Part shown: one piece after another, positions 11,466-22,570 of the stretch
How the letters are laid out: each line of letters begins with the position of its first letter
Position numbering within the stretch: position 1 is the stretch's first letter
From: Lineus longissimus
Taxonomy: Eukaryota; Nemertea; Pilidiophora; Heteronemertea; Lineidae
DNA length: 64,000 nucleotides
NCBI RefSeq assembly: GCF_910592395.1
Contig: NC_088309.1
Location: 6,574,501 to 6,638,500 of the forward strand
Direction: 5' to 3'
Position numbers and translations under genes: made by a program
The notes under the pieces: generated by a model
The model's database searches: none
Seen by the model: the letters and a program-made list of their open reading frames with translations, nothing else
Told to the model about the DNA's origin: nothing

Positions 11466-13889
11466 TTAACAGTATTTGAGATACTGGTACTCATGGTCCC
11501 CTTTGAAACTCAAGAACTCCAACAAACAGTTAGGCAATGGGAGCTTCTCTATTGTTTGATCAATGTGACAGTTTGGTGCTGTGAAAGCGAACAGGGTCCG
11601 GCGAATTTGAATCTGGCAACGATTCTGCAGGGAGATGGGCTCCTGGCAAATCTGTTCGATGGTGTTCATGAAATCGATGCGATCTGCTTCACCCTTGTGG
11701 AACTGCCGCCTTTTCCTGGTGTACATTATCGGTTTGATAAGTTTGTGACCGCAGTCGTGTAGACACTTGATCATGTTGCGGTCTTTTGTGCGAGTCAGCA
11801 GGCTGACAAGTCCCTCTCCATCAAGGCAGTCGTTGTGGCCACAGCGTTCTTGCACGAGCTTGGTAAAAACGAATGTTTGGTGCTTGTAAAACTGTGCACC
11901 AAACCATTCCTTATCATCTCTGCTTCTGACCCCAGTCCGGCTGAGATCAGGATAGAGAAAGTTGCCTGCATAGACTTGGTAACTACCAAAGTTAAATGTA
12001 CACCCAAGGTCAAGGAGTAATTTAACCGTGTTGTTGAACATGTGAAATTGCCTAGGTTGGCTGGAAAAAAAAGTGAGCTTATGACATTCAGTTTTCCATC
12101 TGGGGTTTTGCAATAGCAAGAACTCTATTAGTTCATGATAACCCTTCATACACGCCAAGTTAAAGATGGAGAAATCTTTGGCAAGGTTGGCCCCATCCTT
12201 GTCCCAGTATGCTCTCATGATTTCAACATCACCAAGACCATCCGTGACTGCCATGAAACAAGGCTGAAATAGACGTTCGGAACTGCCAAGTGACCTGGGG
12301 TTGTACATGTCTGCACTGAAGTCGAGTAGAAGACGAATACAGTCAGGATCTCGACACATGGCCAGGGGAGTTCTTTGCCACGAACTAGTATAACCCATCC
12401 CCCAGTCTACCCAGTCATTCACATCTGCACCCCGTTCAATAAGAGTTTTGAGCATCTGATAGTTGCCCAACTCACTTGCTTTGTGAATTGGTCTCAAACC
12501 ATCTGCTTCACCCTTACTATGTTTGCATACGTCTACACCCAACTGCAACAGCCTACTAAACGTCTCCCGGTTCTCTGCAGCAACTGCAGTCATGAGTAGA
12601 TTATGTTTTGGGTCATTCAGGTCAATCTTGCCAGGGTAGTAGTTCAGTAATACATTAAGTATATCGGCACTACCCTCTTTGACTACAGCAACAATTGCAT
12701 TACTAGAACAGAGTTTCTTTCCATCAACCTCAGGATCCGCCCCAGATTTCAGCAGAAGTTTTATCAAGTGTGTATTCTTCATCTTGATTGCAATCACCAG
12801 GGGTACCCGACCATCATCGTCCAGCGCATTCACATCAGCACCATTTCTGATGAGCTTCTCCACGAAAGCAACATCTTCAAGAAAACAAGCAATGTGCAGT
12901 TTGTGGTGTTCGATGAGTTCAGAGCTGTAACCGTTTTGGAGGAAAAATCTCAGAACATTAGGTGCCAACTTCCTGTATGCCATGTCAATTGGGAGCAACC
13001 CATCACTCGATTTAACGCACCTGTCGCCATGTTCCAAGAGGAACATGACAGTCTCAAGGTCATCATTGTCACTTGCCTCGTGCAGTGGGATGCAATATGA
13101 TGAAATCCCACTATGCAAATTACACGCCTCGTGTAGTGGCAAGCAATCTCTGTCTGATCCCCCTTCAGTGTTGGTTGCAGTACCAAGTTCAACGATTAGT
13201 TTCACAAACCGCAAGGACTGACAAGATACTGCAAAAGACAAAAGAGTCTCGTCGTCTTCATTTGAGTCAAAGCGAAGAAGATTTAGGGGAGGTTGAAGTT
13301 CCAACAGCATTTGGAAAATTTCTAAACCACCCTCGGCTGCATTTCCTTTCTCCAGACGAATAACCGACCTTATCAAAGTGTCAAAGTCATCCTTATCTAT
13401 ATCCTTAGTACATACACGTTTACGAACATCGTCTAATATCACTTTAAACAGCTGAGGGTGTTCTGCAAAGAATGTCAAAGAGTCAATGTGATCGTTCATG
13501 AGTAATGTCCAAATGATTTTTGTGTCGGCACCATGGCTGAGCAAATATTCGAACATCTCGGGGTTATTCTTTTCTGCTGCAATCTCCAAAGGATACTGCC
13601 CTACTTGTCGAAAAGGAGTATCTGTCGTAGACGATTCTGCATTTACGTCTGCACCGTGATCTACCAACCACTTCGCACGTTCGAAATTGTCAGTCTCCAA
13701 TGCATAATGTAAGGCATCAGCGAGGTATACCTTCATTGGATCTTGTCCCTCCAGAATAGCATCTACTGCTTCGCTCGTGTCAGAATCAGGCTCAGATTCG
13801 GCATCAGACTCCGGGGCTGAATTCATCTCAAATGCTAAATCCGAAGGATCACTGCTGTACCAAGATACCTCATCAAAACAGAAGGACAT
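11466..13889 (-). CDS. Ankyrin-repeat protein with C-terminal SOCS box (ASB-like), 807 aa
   Basis: One uninterrupted coding exon. I place the start at the ATG at 13889 (MSFCFDEVSW). The frame opens 30 bp further upstream, but that stretch begins at a TTG and crosses a splice acceptor (TTATTTGTAG|GTTACC, exon starting at 13906), so an upstream 5'UTR exon is likely. Residues ~22-40 are acidic and Ser-rich. Ankyrin repeats follow, several with the ..LLxxGADVN.. turn: about 55-90, 97-125, 205-240, 265-300, 340-410, 425-465 and 475-510, with more degenerate ones to ~640. The C-terminus (about 750-800) reads SLQNRCQIQIRRTL, a BC box for Elongin B/C, then KLPLPNCLLEFL, matching the LPLP-type Cullin-5 box. 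By family knowledge such proteins are substrate receptors of Cul5-Elongin ubiquitin ligases. The substrate cannot be told. It is longer than most vertebrate ASBs, so the name of a specific ASB is not justified. Confidence 0.92.
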   Translation of the reverse strand: MSFCFDEVSWYSSDPSDLAFEMNSAPESDAESEPDSDTSEAVDAILEGQDPMKVYLADALHYALETDNFERAKWLVDHGADVNAESSTTDTPFRQVGQYPLEIAAEKNNPEMFEYLLSHGADTKIIWTLLMNDHIDSLTFFAEHPQLFKVILDDVRKRVCTKDIDKDDFDTLIRSVIRLEKGNAAEGGLEIFQMLLELQPPLNLLRFDSNEDDETLLSFAVSCQSLRFVKLIVELGTATNTEGGSDRDCLPLHEACNLHSGISSYCIPLHEASDNDDLETVMFLLEHGDRCVKSSDGLLPIDMAYRKLAPNVLRFFLQNGYSSELIEHHKLHIACFLEDVAFVEKLIRNGADVNALDDDGRVPLVIAIKMKNTHLIKLLLKSGADPEVDGKKLCSSNAIVAVVKEGSADILNVLLNYYPGKIDLNDPKHNLLMTAVAAENRETFSRLLQLGVDVCKHSKGEADGLRPIHKASELGNYQMLKTLIERGADVNDWVDWGMGYTSSWQRTPLAMCRDPDCIRLLLDFSADMYNPRSLGSSERLFQPCFMAVTDGLGDVEIMRAYWDKDGANLAKDFSIFNLACMKGYHELIEFLLLQNPRWKTECHKLTFFSSQPRQFHMFNNTVKLLLDLGCTFNFGSYQVYAGNFLYPDLSRTGVRSRDDKEWFGAQFYKHQTFVFTKLVQERCGHNDCLDGEGLVSLLTRTKDRNMIKCLHDCGHKLIKPIMYTRKRRQFHKGEADRIDFMNTIEQICQEPISLQNRCQIQIRRTLFAFTAPNCHIDQTIEKLPLPNCLLEFLSFKGDHEYQYLKYC

Positions 13890-14052
13890 GTTGAACCGTT
13901 GGTAACCTACAAATAACAAGAGGAAATGTTTGAGAGGTCAGACAATTGATTCTTGCAAAAGGTTCTAATACAAGTACCTCTATCTAATTCTTGTAATTAA
14001 TTAATGAAAATACTGATAGTAAGTTTTTACTGCTACATGTATGGTACTTTCT

Positions 14053-14178
14053 ATTGCACCAACTGTCGAAATAGTAATTCTTAACCGTTTAATGGTTATG
14101 TTTTACTACATGTACTTTGTAGTATTAGTAATGGTTAGTTCCACTACTTTTTAAACTAATTTCACAGTTGGTGCAATG
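14053..14178. mobile_element. Small TIR element (MITE-like), 126 bp
   Basis: Ends are ATTGCACCAACTGTCGAAAT on the left and ATTTCACAGTTGGTGCAAT on the right, inverted copies differing by one inserted base. The inside is AT-rich with further partial symmetry. No clear target duplication was seen. Confidence 0.65.
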
Positions 14179-14560
14179 GATCTACCAGATTGGTTGTCGT
14201 TACTGATAAATTTTAAGAGTGTAGCTTAAGTAGTGTTTAGGATCCTGAACTCAGGCCAACACTATAACGACACTGCGCGAGGGGAGGAGGATAGACTGGC
14301 TCTGATTTTTGAGGACGCACCTGGATGGATCAGGACATAAAGTGATAGGCAAATAGGAAATAAGTGACAGGCAGCTGTATATAACTTATAAGTCGTACAC
14401 ATAGGATGGAGCTTTACTCTAAGAATGGAGGAACATATGGTTCCATCTGCTACAGCTTCCAGTGGTCTAGGTCCTCCCGGTAAGTCCTCCTAAAATTCCA
14501 ATCAGAAAAAAAATGTAGGGCCTATGTAACTCACCCGTTGAGTGCTATAGTTAGTTCACC

Positions 14561-14616
14561 AGCTCTAGTTAGTACCTTGAGATACACTAGCTCTAGTTAG
14601 TACCTCGAGATACACT
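14561..14616. repeat. 28 bp tandem duplication
   Basis: AGCTCTAGTTAGTACC(T/C)TGAGATACACT-type unit occurs twice in direct succession, at 14561 and 14589, with a single T/C difference. Confidence 0.85.
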
Positions 14617-14726
14617 AGATGTTAGAATTCGACTGATCACGAACTGCAGCCGTGTGAAACGAAGTATATATGCCAGTCTCTGGCTCCCAATTAGTGTATG
14701 TTATTAAACCAGTAAACGACCGACCA

Positions 14727-14970
14727 CCTGATACACTCCGGACGCAGTGGACTGAGAACTAATTAATTACGATGACGCAAACGGGATACTGGTAGATGAG
14801 TGCAAATGACGAGAAACACCTGGCCACAATCACTATAGAAACGAGGTTGAACTGATTTGGTACTCTGTCGGTATAACATCATGGTGTTAAGTACTTCTGG
14901 CGGGAACACTTAAATATGAAGAGCGTCCACGATCAGGGTGACGAAATGGACTGCTGAGGAGTGGAAACCT
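14727..14970. repeat. Copy of an ACACTCCGGACGCAGTGGA dispersed repeat
   Basis: ACACTCCGGACGCAGTGGAC at ~14731 and TGACGAAATGGACTGC at ~14939 are the two hallmark phrases shared with copies at 42.1, 42.7, 43.2 and 43.5 kb. Confidence 0.5.
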
Positions 14971-15638
14971 CCCTTTCGGCGCGATCGCCCTAACGTCCAG
15001 AACATTCTTGATATTTTTTTTTTTTGGATTCGAACATGCCACACTGGAATAAATATGACATATGATTAAAAAGAAATTGAGACGCGATTCAGTCTTATCA
15101 ATTTGAGATATTGGCGCCAACATGATCGGACCTATTAATTGTCAGGAATTCGCTCTGGCGTTGGAGAAAGTTATTCAACCCAAACCCACACAATGCGAAG
15201 TAGCCTAACTGGAGCGCGAAAAAGCTCGGCCGATGATAATCTCATTTCAAGTAATGAGATCGTTTATGTAAATGTTATTGGCGATTTGATCACAATGTCA
15301 CATAAAGGTAATATAATTGTCTCATTTTGGCCAACTTTATTCTCCAAGAACTGTCGTATAGGCCTACCTTTATCTGTCACAGTTATTATTTCGGGCCTTG
15401 GTTACCTGATCTGACGGGTCATTGAGAAATGCTCCAACGAAGGCGTCCAAAACAAACATACGAAAGCGACTGTTTGCTTAGCGATTTAGTCTCAACCCGT
15501 ACCGGAGAATAACGTACATGTATGTGACAAGTCAGTGCACACGACATTTTGGACACATTCCGACTGTTGGAATATCTAATTCGATTGGGAAGAGAAACGA
15601 AATTACGAATTTGTGAAGAAATTACTCGGATTTAAAGG

Positions 15639-16598
15639 GTAAGTGGACACACATTGGAGGCTGAAACGTTGACCCATCCTCTTTACTCATTCCTGTCCTT
15701 GGTTATTTTCAAACAGTTTTAATAGTAAAGTTAGATAAGTCGTTCAGTTATTATTGTAACTAGGCATAGTATTATTCGAAAGGCCTATACACTGTATACT
15801 TGGATTATCTGCCTGGACATTATAGGCTTGTGGGTGTTTAAGTTCAGTTAGAATTCATGTTAGCTCAAAGAAAGGTCTATCTAAGGTCATTAAACTTCAA
15901 ACATACACACCCTCGTGCACGCAACATGATTTCGGAGGGGGGTGCGGGTTAGTCGATCTTATACTGACTAAGGCTTTTCTACAGTTAATACAGTTGATTA
16001 AACGCAAGCCTGCGTATCGTTTATGTCACCAGATTTGTTTGTGACAGAGTGTGATATTTATCACAACTTCAGCCTATTGTCATGTATATACCAGACAGGA
16101 GTGGTTCTTGTTTGTCCTCACCTAATGCACAACTGTCTCATGCGCAGCTTGAAGCATTACTATCTCGACGAACTAGTTGCTACGACTTTTGCCTTGGGAT
16201 GTCGAATCAAAAACTAATTTGAGGCACACACTATTGAAATCAATAGACATTTTGCAAATGTACGTATATTAGTCCAGTATCAAAAATTTAAGCGTTGTTT
16301 TCAGTGGTAAGTCAACACATAGTACTCGTTTAGTTGTAAATGAAACTTGCCAACTAACTGAGCTAATCAACCTGTTACGATAGAATGGACGCGTGCGGAA
16401 AGTATATTATGCATTAATGTTTTCTCCAACTCATAATCATATAAAATGTAAATGTTGTTGCCTTCGATTATGAGCACTGTTTAGTGTAGAATAACGTTTG
16501 TAATTGGATATTGACTGGATACAGACCATAGCCCACATGAAACCTATCCATTTAAATTATTTCCGTCTTAATTTATTGTGTGTCTTTTGTCTTTGCAG
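15639..16598. other. Putative 5' intron of the Tctex1 gene
   Basis: Bounded by GTAAGT at 15639 and a TTTGTCTTTGCAG acceptor ending at 16598. Nothing else recognised inside. Confidence 0.4.
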
Positions 16599-16667
16599 AC
16601 CACAGGTAAGCAATCTGACTGGATTGCAAGATCATTGGGCCGACCAAACGCTGTAATCTCAAAGAAA

Positions 16668-17255
16668 ATGTCTGACCGATTGACAGAGGAAAATGTTGGT
16701 GCCCATCAGCAGCAACGGAAAGGTTCAACCTCCACGCACAGTCGGACGGACTTCCCCGTCCATCTGGGGCCAACAACTCTCAGGCGCACCTCGAGGGCGC
16801 CAGCAGGGCCCCAGTCGAGCCGACGCGGGCGGGCACAGAGCTACAGCACTATTTCAGGACAGCAAGAGCCCCAATTTCATCATTCCCCTGTGGTGAAAAT
16901 GGAACCGAGCTACCAGATGGTACCCGATGATAAACATAAATTCAGTGCAGGAAAAGTTGAGAAGTTTATGCAGCCGCTTTTGGAGAGTTACTTGGATGGA
17001 CGGACTTATGAATCTAAGGAATGCGCGCAGTTGTCTAAAGGAATAACGGAGGCTATGAAAACTCGTGTCAAAGATATGGACTTCCGCCGGTATAAGTTCA
17101 TTGTGAATGTTACTATTGGCCAGAATAGACGCCAAGGCTTCCAGTTTGCCAGTCGAGAGGTCTGGAACCCCGAAACAGACAATTACGCAACGGTTTTCTA
17201 CCAAAACAGTTCATTGTTTGCAGTTGCAACGATATTTGCTACGTATTACGAATGA
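16668..17255 (+). CDS. Tctex1-domain dynein light chain, 195 aa
   Basis: I start at ATG 16668 (MSDRLTEENV). The frame is open upstream to an acceptor at 16598/16599, so up to 23 more residues could be coded if an upstream coding exon exists; the track-like GTG start inside the intron is not credible. Residues 1-80 are basic, Ser/Arg-rich and probably disordered. Residues ~83-195 form the Tctex1 domain: KVEKFMQPLLESYL, then an RVKDMDFRRYKFIVNVTIGQ strand block, the REVWNPETDNYATVFYQNSSLFAVATIFATYYE-type ending. Only the DYNLT family has the 'RYKxIVxVxIGQ...W(D/N)P.xD.....F.N.SLFA' pattern. The N-terminal extension resembles the TCTEX1D/DYNLT2, 4 and 5 subgroup rather than core DYNLT1/3. These are accessory or ciliary dynein light chains. 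The subgroup cannot be fixed here. Confidence 0.93.
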   Translation: MSDRLTEENVGAHQQQRKGSTSTHSRTDFPVHLGPTTLRRTSRAPAGPQSSRRGRAQSYSTISGQQEPQFHHSPVVKMEPSYQMVPDDKHKFSAGKVEKFMQPLLESYLDGRTYESKECAQLSKGITEAMKTRVKDMDFRRYKFIVNVTIGQNRRQGFQFASREVWNPETDNYATVFYQNSSLFAVATIFATYYE

Positions 17256-17645
17256 CATCTTATCTATGAACTCCAGATTCGTCAGAAAAGAATATTTGAA
17301 TATTGGGAGTGGCCCGGGCGTACAGTGCAGAGCAGAAGGAAAAAGCACGTCCCTGGGCCTCGATCCCTCGCCTTCTCTTCATTGATAGACACTCGAAGTT
17401 ATAGTCCGGTGTAACAGGAACCGGTGTCCTCTGGAAAAGGTGACTTCATACTATAAGATTCAAAGCACGACTGCAACGACCAAAGACCTTTTACTGCAAG
17501 TGTCCAAAATAATCTTTCGTTCCGCGGACATATTTTTTGGGACATAATATCTTCCGTCTCGGTTATCATTATCAAGTTTTGATATGTGAAAGTGATAAAT
17601 AGAAATCTTGTGTCATCATAATAGCGCACATCCATATTATCATGC

Positions 17646-17657
17646 ATAATAAATAAA
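17646..17657 (+). terminator. Polyadenylation signal for the Tctex1 gene
   Basis: Overlapping AATAAATAAAT about 390 bp after the stop codon in an A/T-rich stretch. Confidence 0.5.
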
Positions 17658-17699
17658 TATCATAATATAAAAAATTATCGTGTTTTTCAATGCAAAAAA

Positions 17700-18620
17700 A
17701 ATGTCCTGACTTTATACTTCGGAACCCTTGAATTATACCTGCTTGTATCCTCATTATCTTCAAAGAGCGGTTTTGGCCATCCACGCAATCCTCATTTTAT
17801 GTACTGCTAGACAACCTGTCCCCATGTCAACCGTGCATAAAGGTACATGCATGTGTAGTAGGAAATCCCATCTTAAATGATCTGACATACTGACAAAAAA
17901 TGTTTGAAGATGTTTCTGTGTTACGCGGTTTCCAATATTGATCAAGCATGCAGAGGGGGACATGTGTGGAGAGGGCACTGTCCGGCCTGACGGATGCAAT
18001 CATTGAGTTGTTTGAATAAATAAAGACTGGTCTTAACTGGAAGATGGTGCAGGGTTCAACACAAATTTCTGCATTATGGCAGCAATGTACACTTTTGTCG
18101 TACTTTCAAAGTTGCATATCATGTCGTTCTATGGGATGCAAAGTTATTACCTCCGTCGCACTGTCAATGCGCCAAGTGCGGATGTGGGTTATCTGTATAC
18201 ACAAATGGACCAAAACTATATATATATTGAAAGTAAATTATGATTTATTTTTCTTATAAATAATGTTTGATTAACTTGTACAACTTGGAACACAATACGG
18301 TATCTCAGAGGAAAATACATTGAACTACTACATCGTCGTTTAATTTATATATGTCGTATTACATTTTGAGGCAGACGATCGTGTGTCGTCAAGGGTGCAT
18401 CACGAAACACAAACGTTAGTACAATCAGAATATTTTATATTGAAAGACCCTGGTTCAATGAAACACTTCAATCAACGAAGCAGCAGCGAGTCACGCCAAT
18501 ATCCAGAATTATAGGCCTATAGGCCTACTGGTATTTTGCGGGAAGATTGGGCGTGACAATGATAAAGGAGGTATAAATCACTCGACGAACTTGAGGGACA
18601 TCACCATCACCAAAATTGCA
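17700..18620. other. Intergenic DNA with an AATAAATAAAGACT motif
   Basis: GAATAAATAAAGACT at 18014-18028 recurs at 42615 and, shortened, at 41832, suggesting a piece of a dispersed element that carries a poly(A) signal. No gene seen. Confidence 0.4.
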
Positions 18621-18629
18621 CACACTGTG

Positions 18630-18635
18630 TTTATT
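18630..18635 (-). terminator. Polyadenylation signal for the membrane-protein gene
   Basis: TTTATT on the plus strand reads AATAAA on the minus strand, about 40 bp downstream of the TAG at 18674. Confidence 0.5.
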
Positions 18636-18673
18636 GCAACCGCGGGATTGCCAGCATCCCAAATCCTCATGGT

Positions 18674-21054
18674 CTACAAGGGTGATTTGTCCACTTTGTG
18701 CATCTGCTGGAAGTCTTTTAGCTCTGCCACGAGATCGCTCGTGATGGAATGCGACGCGAGAGTATCCATCGGGACTGCCAACCCATCCACAGGGCTTCCA
18801 CCGTTGGCCGCAACAAGCAAGGCCTTGTCGTTGTGTTTGACTGGGGTTGGGTCGAGAACTGATGTCTGCAAGAAAAATACATTTCATTTATAATACGTTT
18901 AACTGGTGTGGATTTTACAGTTACCAAAGCGGTCCAAAAGAGCGATTTCTGTCACTGCGGTGAAACAACATAAATCGCTCGTTTGCGCATTGCAAATAGA
19001 ATTGCCTTGTTTCAATAGAATGATTCTAGTGTACGACGTTATCAATCAGATCAAGGACAGAACCAACTTTATTGTAAAGTTTCCGTCGAACTGTGCGTCC
19101 ACCAACATGCGCCACATCAAAATTCGTCAGACCGCCTCTGCAGCCCGCACAGGAAGGCATGCCAAGAACAACACAAGGCAAGAGTTGCGGGAGCACAAAA
19201 CAATGCATCAACGCACCATGATGGGCACTGGTCGAAAATCTTTCCGATGTTTTCGGAAGTTTACAGCGGTTGTGACTTTGTTATTCGTCTGTGTTAAACA
19301 AACCACATTATTGTACCTATCTCTAACTTACATTGGAATTGCAATCGTAGATTGGATTAATATTTCTTGCTGGAACTGAAAATAACAAAGTGAATTACCA
19401 TTTGATTGCATTGCCGCGTATAGGCTGCAAATAGGAATTAATCTGCAACAGATAAGCCGGCCTTAGTTCTTATGATATTAGTGCAGGCAAGAAATCAATC
19501 CCTGGTGCACGCCATAGCTCTTCTTAGCTTCTGACAACGCCGGCCATTCTTGGGACCACCGCATCTGGGTGTCGATTTTTGTCTGTGGCAACCCTGGGGG
19601 CCTCTATCCCCACCAGTTTAGTCTACATATGGACACCCAGATCTTCCTATCAGGTGAATTACCCAAATCAAACCGTACGAATGCAATATTCAAAGACGTG
19701 GCAAAACTCCAATGCTGTTGTAGAAAAGGCGTCGATTTCACCGAATTTCCTGAATTGTCCATAAAGTCAGGACCAGCGATTTCCTCAATTGTCCAGAGGA
19801 CAAGGCTCATATTTACCTGTCTTTTCATCCAACCTGCGAATCGGTATGCACTTGTACTTCTTCAGAAGATATGTCTTATTTTCGGGTGAAGCGAGATAGT
19901 GTCGCTTGGCCGAGCCCGGCGCGTATTTCTTTGAGCGCTTTTCCTGAAGAAGAAAAATAGCTCTCATTCGGTGTACCGACCTACTACTTCACTCTGAACG
20001 GAGTGGATTGGTCTCGTCCATCCTGGATCGGAGGAATCATCATTATAGGGCGACATAATGGAGAGGGAAATTGTACTGCCTTGGGTGTCTACAGACACTG
20101 CAACTGACTGGGTTAGTTTGTGGCGTCGTCCTGATTTCTCTAGTGTATAAGTCAACCGACTCGATGCTATCCCACCATCTTTTGGAATGTACCAAAATTT
20201 TCAGTAGTGATTAACAACGAAGCTGCAGACTGTACTATGAAATAGGACTATACTTACTACAGTCGGGGCCTTCTTTCTAATACTTGAAATCATTCTGTAG
20301 AGAAACGGCGGTAATTACTATACATGTACATGTAGTATATAAGATTGATAACGTTCGCATTTTTCATAAATGTCTACAGTTTAAATTACACCTCTCATTC
20401 CCATATGGCCTGAGCGGCCTTGGGACTTGCAAGTTGTGTCCTAAATAGAGATGTGTCCTTATTAGAGAGGTGTCCGCTGAGGGAGGTTCCACTCTTGTTA
20501 CCTGACTCAAAAGCATATAGCATTCATATACTTACACCGAAACGATGGCAACAATGACTAAGAAGAGGATGCTGGCGACAACAATTACACTGATGATGAA
20601 GGGGTCCGGTTTTCCCAGGAGACCAGTGTCTGAAAAGAGACAAGTGTCCCGATGAGAGGCCGAGTGTCCGCAAAATAAACTAGTGGTAAAATCCGCCAAT
20701 GTCGCGACGGCTCCCATCTAATTTTACAGTAATGATATACGATGAGAGATCGAGTGTCCGCTACAGAAACTGGTTGAAATCGGCCAAAGTCGCGACAGCT
20801 CCCGTCTGATCGTACAGTAATGATAACATATATCTAAGAACATGTTAAATTATTGTGACATGATTCTAAAACGATTTATACAAAAACATAACACAAATCG
20901 CGGACAAAATGGGAAAATCAAATGTGTTCCGTGCACAAAGAAAAGACATGGAAACATATGGAAGAATGGGGAATAAAAAGTTGCCAATGAACTAACCTCC
21001 AACTTCAGAAACATCTGGCGAATCTTGCCCATCAAGGGACTGGTTGTTCACCAT
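18674..21054 (-). CDS. Unrecognised small single-pass membrane protein, partly resolved gene
   Basis: Minus-strand exons that splice in frame: exon 1 20997-21054 (ATG in CCATGG context, MVNNQSLDGQ...), exon 2 20538-20629, exon 3 19817-19943. Exon 1 ends in phase 1 and exon 2 completes it. Exon 2 encodes a 20-residue hydrophobic helix, FIISVIVVASILFLVIVAIV. Exon 3 begins with basic EKRSKKYAPGSAKR, a classic stop-transfer cluster, so the C-terminus should be cytoplasmic and the ~30-residue N-terminus outside; no signal peptide was seen. A last exon, 18674-18865, starts after TTTCTTGCAG in phase 0 and ends at a TAG, with AATAAA (minus strand) at 18630-18635; it reads TSVLDPTPVKHNDKALLVAA and continues acidic/neutral. 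Exon 3 leaves in phase 1, so at least one exon between 19816 and 18866 is missing from my model; open segments near 19515-19600 are candidates. I know no family with this sequence. Confidence 0.6.
20420..20500. repeat. Fragment of the CAGTAGAACCTC miniature transposon
   Basis: TTATTAGAGAGGTGTCCGCT followed by GAGGGAGGTTCCACTC matches the right end of the family. Located in an intron of the membrane-protein gene. Confidence 0.65.
20651..20830. repeat. ~90 bp tandem duplication
   Basis: GATGAGAG(G/A)(C/T)CGAGTGTCCG starts two diverged ~85 bp copies at 20651 and 20741; both end with ACAGTAATGATA. Lies in intron 1 of the membrane-protein gene. Confidence 0.8.
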
Positions 21055-22570
21055 GGTGAAGCCAGCCTTACTGATAGAGGTAAGGCAAAGATCGAACCTT
21101 CACGCGACAACGCTCTTCTCGAAAGTGACAGCCGACGACAGATTTTTGCTTTTACACAAATTGTAGGCATAAATGAATGGACAGTCGTTCTACACCTTGG
21201 ACAAAACTGTGTATGTTCAGTGTGGGTCTGGAACTGAAAACGACACTTTTATACTTCTTTATTTATTCATTACCTAACAAAGTTGATCCTTTCTATGGTT
21301 TTCTTGTTGAACCCCTGGGGAACAGCTAGAAAGACTTGATGGTTATTTACAAATACATAAAAAAGCCAATCAACGGATGTGACGGCCTGGAACTAATTTT
21401 CGTGTATTGGTTTAAGCGGTTATTGTCTTCTATAATCCCATTTTGAAATCCCCACTCAGCGAATTTATTTAAGGGGCGGGGCTCTTCACCTTCTAAAATG
21501 CCCCCCCCCCCCCCCCTCTACTAATATCTCCATCCTTCAAAGGTTAATGTTCGCTTGATTCCCTGAGGATGATCAATGTATGATGATCCCCCCCCCTCTA
21601 TATAACTATTATCAGCTTATCGGTTTAACTCTTGGCAGCCTAGCTCAAGCATCTAGATAAAGTTCAACACAGAGATAAATAGATTTATTAAAACACAGAC
21701 TAACATGTGCGGATGATAGAGCATCTATTAGATGGTTGGTGCAAAGAAATAAAGAAATTGTCAAGGTGAAGTCTTACGGATGCTCCAGCATCTATTAGAT
21801 AGGGTTCAACACAAAGCTAAATAAGATTTATTAGAACAAAGTGGTTATTTTCACGATTGAGTCGGTGACGCAAGCCCGAAAATGACGTTCCGTTCACGAC
21901 AATGTTCATCCAATCAATCGATTCAGTCCTCAGCGAATTTTTATTTCCATTAGGGTTCAAAGTTAGATAGGGCATATAATCTAATTATCTATTTTTTCGA
22001 AATGGACTTCGGCGACAATGAATCTTGATATAAGATGCGAAACCTTGGTGGTCAAGATGCTACAGGTCCTGAGAAGCAATAAACAATCAAAGATATTTGT
22101 GAAGGACTCTATGATTTGAGGGACTATCTTTCACTTTACACCACTCCATGGTCATCCTCATTTATTAATAGACTTCAGCCCCAGTGACGTATTTACGACA
22201 AATCCCAAAACGAGGCCGTACCACAGAATTGGGGGCTCGCATATGATTGGCCAACAAGCGATCAGCCAACAACAGCAATTTCAAATTTATCAACTTTCCG
22301 ACGATGACAATACTTTTTCAACGGTACGTGGTAGGAATGAGTGTGTAAATGTTTTGCATAGATTCAACAGAGTCTGTAATTTAGAGAAAATGATGCGTAA
22401 AGTGGAAATAATCAGCTGATTGTTGTGGCTGTGTTGTTGGTCCGGAAATTTGAATCCGCAGCAGTGCCAGTGTATTTTCAGTGGTACTGTATTGTAGTGC
22501 ATTTAAGCCTATAAATAATAATGGTGGATTCATACTGGTGATAAACCATTCATTTCAATGTGTCGTTTCG
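21055..22570. repeat. Repeat-rich intergenic DNA
   Basis: Holds a poly-C run at about 21501-21518 and another at about 21588-21596. Two ~60 bp related blocks (AGCATCT...AGAT(A)AA/GGTTCAACACA...TTTATTA) begin near 21648 and 21785. A block reading GATTCATACTGGTGATAAAC sits at 22527. No gene seen. Confidence 0.5.

Larger units (their letters stand above)
13890..15638. promoter_or_regulatory. Head-to-head promoter interval of the ankyrin-SOCS and Tctex1 genes
   Basis: Divergent genes flank this ~1.7 kb. A likely 5'UTR exon end for the rightward gene is at 15638 (ATTTAAAGG|GTAAGTGG); the leftward gene has its acceptor at 13907. The interval holds a small TIR element (14053-14178), a 28 bp tandem duplication (14561-14616) and a piece of a dispersed repeat near 14727-14970. 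No clear TATA box pair was identified. Confidence 0.4.

Noticed and set aside
13890-13919. Ten extra N-terminal residues on the ankyrin-SOCS protein
   Set aside because: They begin at TTG and cross the acceptor TTATTTGTAG; the ATG at 13889 is the first credible start.
16578-16667. Longer Tctex1 protein starting at 16578
   Set aside because: The start is a GTG lying in intronic sequence upstream of a good splice acceptor at 16598.
18906-19379. 157-codon plus-strand frame
   Set aside because: Non-ATG start, no domain, and it overlaps an unresolved part of the minus-strand membrane-protein gene.
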